Below the pieces are notes generated by a model, which made no database searches, was not told where the DNA came from, and saw nothing but the letters and a program-made list of their open reading frames with translations. A stretch of 25,615 nt of DNA from Clostridia bacterium. GTDB taxonomy: Bacteria > Bacillota > Clostridia > Christensenellales > Aristaeellaceae. The position numbers and the translations under genes were made by a program. Within the stretch, counting starts at the first letter, position 1, and each line of letters starts with the position of its first letter. Below are positions 20,299 to 25,615 of this stretch, piece after piece. The stretch is from positions 1-25,615 of the forward strand of contig JAEDGL010000016.1 of NCBI GenBank assembly GCA_016297535.1. The letters are read 5' to 3'.

Positions 20299-22392
20299 TC
20301 AGCCCTCAAAGCAGCGCGTGCGCAGGCTGCGGATCCGGCAGCGGCTGCCCTCCCGCAGGCTCAGCCCAACGCAGCCGTCCAGCCAGGGATTTTCTTCATC
20401 CAGCGCCTGCAGGCAGGTCTCGCCATCCACCTTCAGCGTAAGCGCCGCACCGCGGGCCTCTACCGCCAGGGTATACGCCCTGCCTCTTTGCCAGCTAAAG
20501 CGGCGGGCAGCCAGACGGCGCAGGACGCCCTCGTCATTTTTGATTATAACCAGCTCGTCATCCCAGAAGCCGGCCATATAGCCGCGCATGGTGCCTTGCA
20601 CCCGCACGCAGACCAGATGCCGGCGCCCCACCTGCGGCGTGATATCCGCCAGAATCTCGCAGCCGGCAAAGTTTCTGCCGCCGGTGATCAGCTCCGCGTG
20701 ATCCGCGCAGCTGCCGCAGGCACCCTGATCATCCGCCTCCCAGATTCCCTTGGTGTTGGAGGTCTGGCTCAGCTCGGTATGGAACAGGTTCCACCGTTCC
20801 ACGCCCGCCTTGGCAAAGTCAAGGGTGTAATCCGCCAGCCCTGTATAGGTCATGGAATCGATGAGCACAACCGTCTTTTGCGCCTGACCCGCAATCTCCA
20901 CACCGGCCTGGCCGATGCAGCCGTCTCCGGCAGGAATCCGCACCTGCAGCCCGGTCCAGCCGCTCACCTGCGCCGGTTCGCCGTAAATGTAGCGCTTGTT
21001 GTACAGATCATAGACATACGCCCTTGCCTGCACCGGCCCGGCGGATGCATCCCGGACGCGCAGGGTCACATGCACCGTCTGGCCCGGGAATACCTCCGGC
21101 GTAAAGGACGGGGAATAGCGGTCGTCGCTGAAATCCCCGGGGCGGTAATAGGTCTGGCGATAAAGCCTTACCGGACCGTCCGTGGCAGGTATGGCGGCCT
21201 CCAGGCAACGAGGGGCGCTGGGGGCGGCGAAGGGAATGTTTGCATAGGCAACGGCAGCGCCCTCGCTGCGGAAGGTATGCGTCGAGCCTGGCAGCGGGAA
21301 GGCAAACCCCGGCGCGCTGCCATCAAGGTGTGCCGCCCATTCCGAGGGATAGGCCTCGCCCGCGATCCGGTATCCCAGAGAAGCCAGGAAGAGCGCGTCG
21401 TTGGCCACGTCGCGCAGGTTCATGCAGGCCATGGCGCTCGAGCAGGCCAGAAAATCGCCGATGGGGTCGATCCAGCTGCGGTCGATGCCCTCCAGGCCCA
21501 CCAGCACGCCCATGATTGCGCCAACATTGGCGACGTTGCAGTCGGTATCCCAGCCGCACATATTGCAGATGTTGATCGCATCGGAGAACCGGCCGCCGCC
21601 ATAGAGCAGCGAGAGGATGACCACCGCAGCGTTGGGGATGATGTGGCAGCAGCCCGGATAGCGGTCGTAGCCATAGTGTGCGCGTACGAAGGCGAAGCAC
21701 GCCCGCCAGTCTCCGGGATGGGCTGCATGGAAGGCGATCACGTCATTGGCCATGCGGCGGTACTCGCAATCCTCCGGGATCACCGACAGGCCCTTGTTAA
21801 TCACCGCCATGATGTCCCGCTCCTCAAACGCTGCGCTGACGCATGCCGCCACAAACATGCCTCCGTACACGCCGTTTCCGCCGTGGGTGACGGAGGCCAT
21901 CTTTTCGGCATACCGGGCCGCGCGGCGGTAGTCGCAGGGATTGACCAGGCCCCAGGTGTCGATGAAAATCTGCCCGCCGATCTGCTCGGCCACCGCCGCG
22001 CCGTTGAGCGCCACGGAGCCGGACAGGGGTGCCTCCACGCCGTGCATCAGGTTCAGGTAAGCGGTATGCTCTGTGGAGCGTCCGTAGCCGCCCCACCAGA
22101 AAAAGCCATGCTCGCAGGGCACATAGTTGAGCACCGTGCGGCCCATCTGCGCAGGGGTGATGCTCTCGGTGCAGGTGTAATCCTCCAGTGCGCGGATGAA
22201 AAAAATTGGGCCGTTGCTGTCATCGTCCGCGGCGAAATTCTTGAAATCAAACAGATAGCCCTTGATTTCGCCATACTTCGCGGCGATCTGATCATAGCTC
22301 CAGCCCTCGATATTGGAGCCGTGGCGAATACCAATCAGCTTGCCGTACCAGCCGGCATAGACGCGTTCAACGTAGTTTGCGGGAATCATCAT
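20299..22392 (-). CDS. ADP-ribosylglycohydrolase-family protein with C-terminal beta-rich extension
   Basis: This encodes 697 residues. The ATG at 22392 follows AAAGGAGG by 7 bases. Residues 1 to about 375 are the ADP-ribosylglycohydrolase (ARH/DraG) fold: GKLIGIRHGSNIEGW, the first metal motif DDDSNGP (56-62), THGGNGVYGG and the second metal motif GWDTDCNVANVGA (280-292). The acidic ligands for the two-Mg centre are present. Residues from about 400 to 697 are a long all-beta region in two parts, ending in a concanavalin/LamG-like module (YMAGFWDDELVIIKNDEG, YTLAVEARGAALTLKVDGET), which suggests glycan contact. No signal peptide is evident, so it acts inside the cell. Such long members occur beside sugar-use genes in gut Clostridia and may act on a glycoside-like substrate instead of ADP-ribosyl protein. 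That is inference. Confidence 0.85.
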   Translation of the reverse strand: MMIPANYVERVYAGWYGKLIGIRHGSNIEGWSYDQIAAKYGEIKGYLFDFKNFAADDDSNGPIFFIRALEDYTCTESITPAQMGRTVLNYVPCEHGFFWWGGYGRSTEHTAYLNLMHGVEAPLSGSVALNGAAVAEQIGGQIFIDTWGLVNPCDYRRAARYAEKMASVTHGGNGVYGGMFVAACVSAAFEERDIMAVINKGLSVIPEDCEYRRMANDVIAFHAAHPGDWRACFAFVRAHYGYDRYPGCCHIIPNAAVVILSLLYGGGRFSDAINICNMCGWDTDCNVANVGAIMGVLVGLEGIDRSWIDPIGDFLACSSAMACMNLRDVANDALFLASLGYRIAGEAYPSEWAAHLDGSAPGFAFPLPGSTHTFRSEGAAVAYANIPFAAPSAPRCLEAAIPATDGPVRLYRQTYYRPGDFSDDRYSPSFTPEVFPGQTVHVTLRVRDASAGPVQARAYVYDLYNKRYIYGEPAQVSGWTGLQVRIPAGDGCIGQAGVEIAGQAQKTVVLIDSMTYTGLADYTLDFAKAGVERWNLFHTELSQTSNTKGIWEADDQGACGSCADHAELITGGRNFAGCEILADITPQVGRRHLVCVRVQGTMRGYMAGFWDDELVIIKNDEGVLRRLAARRFSWQRGRAYTLAVEARGAALTLKVDGETCLQALDEENPWLDGCVGLSLREGSRCRIRSLRTRCFEG

Positions 22393-22584
22393 ACAGATGC
22401 CTCCTTTGTGCCTTGTCAGCAAACGTTTCCCGGGATGAACCCATGATAACATTTCATCGCATTTTTCGCCATATCAAAATTGCATCATCAAGGGACGGAT
22501 GGTGAAAGACATTTCGGCTGTGCATGCCCGGCAAGGCGCACGCACTGCATTTGCCGGTGGGCAGCTGCATCCCGCTCAGGCTGC

Positions 22585-23700
22585 TTATGATTGGTTCTCC
22601 TTGCGCTGCCGGTTGAGGTAATGCCTGGGCGCGCAGCCAAAAACGCGTACAAAAGCCTTGCAAAAGCTGTCTGCGCTGCCGTAGCCAAGTGCATCCGCCA
22701 CCTCATTCACCCGCATGCCCTTTTTCATTTTTTCCAGCGCCCACTGCATCTGGCATTTCAGCAGATAGCCGGAGAAGGACACGCCAATCTGTTGCTTGAA
22801 TTGGCGGCTGAAATAGGTGTAATTCAAGTGTAGCTTGGCACATACCTCTTCCATGGAGATTGGTTTGCCTGCATTTTCGGCAATGTAATTCATGGCCCAA
22901 AGCGCCATATGATCCTGCCGGAAGCTCAGCTCGTCCTCAAAGGCGTCCTGATAAAAGACCCAACGCGGCATGTTTTCATAGGTGCTTATCCGCAGGGCCT
23001 GCTGAGCCTGCTTCCACAGTTCGGACAGGTTCGAGCCCGCAAGGGAAATGCCAAAGCGCAACAGATCCATTGGTTTGGTCTGCATCCACTGCAAAACAGC
23101 CTCACGCTCATCGCCTATCAGCAGGTACTGATGCTCCCTGTCGCAGAAGCACCATTCCCCCGTCCATTCGGGCGTTTGATTCTCCTGTTCATTCCAAACA
23201 ACAACCCGCAGACTTTCCGGCGGTTCTTTCATACGGGAACGGGCAAAAAGCCCTCTATCCAGCTGTTCCCCTTTCGTAAGCGCCTCATATACATGCCGTT
23301 CCAGCAGCGCCTGCTGCTGACGCTGCGCCTTTTGCAGGCCGGCCGTTACGCGCTCTACCGCCTCCCGGAGCTCGCTTTCTCCATAGGGCTTTACCAGAAA
23401 ATCCTTCACTTCCAGCTTGATCGCCTGCTGGGCGTATTTGAAAATATCATAGGCCGTAATCACAATGCAGGCCAGCTCGGGGTGATACTCCCTGGCCTGC
23501 TCGATCAGGCGGAGGCCATCCATTTCACCCATGCGAATATCGGTAATCAGAATGTCCACCGGCGAAGTGCGGATATGCATCAGCGCATCTTCTGCGTTGA
23601 ATGCACACACGATGGATTCTCCCTGCGGAAGAAAACGCCTGAGCCTTTGAGCCGTTCCCTGACAGATGGCCACTTCATCATCCACAACCAGATAATTCAA
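22585..23700 (-). CDS. Response regulator with AraC-type DNA-binding domain (YesN-like)
   Basis: This encodes 371 residues. I place the start at the TTG at 23700 (giving MNYLVVDDE, the normal receiver start), because AAAGAAGGAG (23720-23711) lies 10 bases before it. The frame is open further upstream but only overlaps the kinase gene. The receiver has Asp7/Asp8 (VVDDE), phospho-acceptor Asp54 (LITDIRMGEMDG), Thr in VITAYD and Lys in LVKPYG. A middle linker domain is followed by the C-terminal AraC HTH (ISMEEVCAKLHLNYTYFSRQ and NEVADALGYGSADSFCKAF). Its ribosome site lies in the last codons of the kinase gene, so the pair is translationally coupled. The likely target is the ADP-ribosylglycohydrolase-like gene 192 bases downstream. 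A TATCAT -10 at 22443-22448 with no good -35 before that gene suits an activated promoter. Confidence 0.93.
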   Translation of the reverse strand: MNYLVVDDEVAICQGTAQRLRRFLPQGESIVCAFNAEDALMHIRTSPVDILITDIRMGEMDGLRLIEQAREYHPELACIVITAYDIFKYAQQAIKLEVKDFLVKPYGESELREAVERVTAGLQKAQRQQQALLERHVYEALTKGEQLDRGLFARSRMKEPPESLRVVVWNEQENQTPEWTGEWCFCDREHQYLLIGDEREAVLQWMQTKPMDLLRFGISLAGSNLSELWKQAQQALRISTYENMPRWVFYQDAFEDELSFRQDHMALWAMNYIAENAGKPISMEEVCAKLHLNYTYFSRQFKQQIGVSFSGYLLKCQMQWALEKMKKGMRVNEVADALGYGSADSFCKAFVRVFGCAPRHYLNRQRKENQS

Positions 23701-23707
23701 AGCGCCT

Positions 23708-25450
23708 TCACTCCTTCTTTTGGCTGGTATCCACGGGAATTTCAATGATAAACACCGTCTCGCCCGGTTCTGAGGACACCTGGATTTGATGCCGGTCGGG
23801 ATATTTCAGTTTGAGCCTTTGCGCCAGATTGGTGATGCCCACCCTGCCACTCTCGCTGCATTCGGGATGGGCAAGGCTCATCCTTACCTGCTCCAGACGG
23901 GCCGGGACAATGGCCCTGCCGTTGTTGGCAATGCGAAAACGCATGATGTCGCCATCCTGCTCCACGCGAACACTCACCCGCATGTCTACGCCGTAGATCA
24001 GCCCATGCTGCAGAGCGTTTTCCACCAGCGGCTGCAGCATAAAACGCGGGATTACCACTTGGTTCAGTTCCGGCTCCCAGTCCAGCTCCAATGTGATCTT
24101 CTGCTTTTTCATATCGCTCATAAAGTCGATATAGGCCTGCAGATGCTCCGCCTCCTGCGCAAGCGTGGCTTCCAGTGATTCGGAAAGATTATAACGAAGC
24201 ACGCTGCCAAGCTTTGTGATATTGCCGCACACAGCTCTGTCCACATTCCGGTTTTCCAGTTCCATCTGCAGCCACAGCAGCGAATTGAACAGGAAATGCG
24301 GGTTGAGCTGATACTGCAGCGCCAGCGCCTGCATGTGGCGCTTGGCTTTTTCCTTGCCCATCATCTCCTCCATCTGGTAGTCGATGCGGTCAAACAGGCT
24401 GTTGAAGGCGCGCACCATGTGGCCCACCTCATCCTCGCCATCCTCCGGCAGATGAACGCGCCCATCCTTGGCATTGATGCTGTCCGCCACGGCCGCGATG
24501 CGCTTGAAACGCTCCAGCAGGCTGCCCAGCACCCACTGTGCAACGAAAAACAGCAGGAAAATGGTCAGGAAAACCAACAGCAGCAGGCCGCCGTTGCTTT
24601 TCAGATACCCCAGAAACAGCGTATGGATATCCGAACGAACGATGACATCCAGCTCCATGCCGTCCATGTGCATCTGCTGCCACAGACTGCCGCCCCAGCG
24701 TACGGTTCCGTCATTCCCTCGCTCCGCGCCGGGCAGCTCCGGGGTGTATGCTTCATCGGAGGCATACAGCACGCGCCCGCCGGAAAGGATGTACAGCGCC
24801 TTTCCGCCCACGCGCTGCCGCGCCGCTTCCAGATAGGGTGTGCAGCTAACTGCGCATTTGATAACGCCCGAGCCATGATTCATCGATGAAGCAATGCGGC
24901 AGTAATAGGTAAATCTTTCCCCCATGCTTTGAAAATCATAGACACCGGACAGGGGCTCAGGAAGCGTTTGGCTCATTCCATACCAGCCGGACATTGCGCC
25001 CGAAGCCAGAAAAGCCTGATAACCGGAGCTGTTGCTGAAGCGCGACGCCTTGAGCAGCCTGTACCAGTGCTCCAGGAAAAAAACGTCGCTCTCGTACAGC
25101 AGCATGATCTTGGCATCCTGCGAGGAGAGATACACCTCCGCCTTGGTCAGCTCCGGCAGGACTGCTTCCTTATACAGTGCGATCCAATCGCCCACCGACC
25201 GGATGGACAGCAGCTCAGGCAAAGCCTGCACGTTGGCCAGTGTGCGGATCACGTTTTCCGTCTGCGACATCAGCATCAGGTAGTCGGCTTCTATGTTGTC
25301 CAGCACATACTCGTTCTGGCTGATCTCCTCGGAAACATGTGCATTCCACCTGATGGAGGCCATCAGAACCCCCATCAGGCACAGCGGGATCACGCCGAAT
25401 ACCACCAGCAGCCATGTCATTTTCTTTTGCAGCGACCATTTGGACGGCAT
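23708..25450 (-). CDS. Membrane sensor histidine kinase (YesM-like)
   Basis: This encodes 580 residues with GGGGAGG before the ATG at 25450. A first membrane helix (about 12-32) and a second (about 285-308) enclose an extracellular Cache-like sensor of about 250 residues. A HAMP domain follows (about 310-362), then the His_kinase dimerisation segment with phospho-accepting His385 in QLNPHFLFNSLLWLQ, then the ATPase domain (N-box LQPLVENALQHG; glycine box RVGITNLAQRLKLKY). This is the LytS/YesM class, which pairs with AraC-type response regulators such as the one encoded next. Sensors of this class usually respond to extracellular sugars or their binding proteins. The signal is not known. It is the first gene of the kinase-regulator pair. 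Confidence 0.95.
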   Translation of the reverse strand: MPSKWSLQKKMTWLLVVFGVIPLCLMGVLMASIRWNAHVSEEISQNEYVLDNIEADYLMLMSQTENVIRTLANVQALPELLSIRSVGDWIALYKEAVLPELTKAEVYLSSQDAKIMLLYESDVFFLEHWYRLLKASRFSNSSGYQAFLASGAMSGWYGMSQTLPEPLSGVYDFQSMGERFTYYCRIASSMNHGSGVIKCAVSCTPYLEAARQRVGGKALYILSGGRVLYASDEAYTPELPGAERGNDGTVRWGGSLWQQMHMDGMELDVIVRSDIHTLFLGYLKSNGGLLLLVFLTIFLLFFVAQWVLGSLLERFKRIAAVADSINAKDGRVHLPEDGEDEVGHMVRAFNSLFDRIDYQMEEMMGKEKAKRHMQALALQYQLNPHFLFNSLLWLQMELENRNVDRAVCGNITKLGSVLRYNLSESLEATLAQEAEHLQAYIDFMSDMKKQKITLELDWEPELNQVVIPRFMLQPLVENALQHGLIYGVDMRVSVRVEQDGDIMRFRIANNGRAIVPARLEQVRMSLAHPECSESGRVGITNLAQRLKLKYPDRHQIQVSSEPGETVFIIEIPVDTSQKKE

Positions 25451-25528
25451 ACGGCACCTCCCCTGTACGCTCTTTGGTGTAAGAATTCGCTACGCAGCCG
25501 GCATTTCCCTGTCGATAACCGCACAACG

Positions 25529-25559
25529 GAAAAGAAAGGGAACGGCGAACCGTTCCCTT
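25529..25559 (-). terminator. Terminator of a gene beyond the right edge
   Basis: AAGGGAACGG (25536-25545), loop CGAA and CCGTTCCCTT (25550-25559) form a perfect 10-bp stem. On the minus strand it is followed by TCTTTTCC, so it would end a minus-strand gene located past 25615 and insulate the kinase gene. The promoter of the kinase should lie between 25451 and 25530 but is not obvious. Confidence 0.7.
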
Positions 25560-25565
25560 GCAGAC

Positions 25566-25615
25566 TGTCGAAAAACCTTATCGGGAGTTGTCAGAGGGGC
25601 CGCAGCCCCTCTGAC
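25566..25615 (+). repeat. Dispersed palindromic repeat, copy 3 (cut by the window edge)
   Basis: TGTCGAAAAACCTTATCGGG leads into GTCAGAGGGGC (25590-25600), loop CGCA and GCCCCTCTGAC (25605-25615). The loop and the pyrimidine/purine arms match copy 2 at 17634-17657 with compensating changes (C-G pair replaced by T-A, plus one extra pair), so the pairing is conserved, not only the sequence. The TGTCGA(A/T)AAACC lead is shared with copy 1. Confidence 0.7.

Noticed and set aside
20488..22446. A 652-codon plus-strand open frame over the ADP-ribosylglycohydrolase-like gene
   Set aside because: The minus strand has both metal motifs and an AAAGGAGG site. The plus frame has neither motif nor start signal.

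Overview
The window looks like a chromosomal piece of an uncultured Bacillota, probably a gut-type member of class Clostridia with a moderately high GC content (my reading is mid-50s percent, not computed). The signs are strong AGGAGG-type ribosome sites, a class B sortase, YesM/YesN-type two-component regulators, an LplB/LplC-type sugar importer, PerR-type regulation and IS1182/IS256 remnants. No rRNA, tRNA, CRISPR array or intact mobile element was seen.

Layout. 1-780: two small overlapping membrane/exported protein genes behind a consensus promoter (+). 825-2858 (-): a sortase B gene followed by a decayed hybrid histidine kinase. 2955-3530 (-): a decayed IS1182-type transposase. 3589-5187 (-): a secreted Cthe_2159-like carbohydrate-binding protein. 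5490-11457: a membrane-anchored AraC regulator (-) divergent from a three-gene oligosaccharide ABC importer (+). 11458-13270: a decayed zone with an HTH remnant, an IS256 tail, an intact Hpt gene, a response-regulator tail and several palindromes. 13271-17544 (-): a methionine/cysteine-type uptake operon (metQ-metN-metI-M20 amidohydrolase) behind a leader region. 17679-18880 (-): an orphan NlpA-type binding protein and a broken metI. 18893-20016 (+): a PerR-type regulator and a QueD-like protein with a zinc ribbon. 20194-25450 (-): a sensor kinase, an AraC-type response regulator and an ADP-ribosylglycohydrolase-family protein with a C-terminal beta-rich extension. The right edge ends in a copy of a dispersed palindromic repeat.

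The most interesting region is 16285-17544. The metQNI operon has no recognisable SAM riboswitch or T-box. Instead its leader encodes a 33-residue peptide in which 14 residues are Met or Cys, with a strong ribosome site, followed by a perfect intrinsic terminator. The Cys codons near the end of the peptide gene are complementary (10 of 12 positions) to the 5' arm and loop of that terminator. This is the architecture of a trp-type ribosome-mediated attenuator, here apparently sensing Met/Cys supply. The first gene it controls encodes a MetQ whose two halves are in swapped order (a circular permutation), while the neighbouring orphan NlpA has the normal order.

The operon most simply imports Met (or Cys-related amino acids or conjugates), and the M20 enzyme may release them from N-acyl or peptide-like conjugates. 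The sugar importer is most likely controlled by its divergent AraC regulator. The ADP-ribosylglycohydrolase-like gene is most likely controlled by the two-component pair just upstream.
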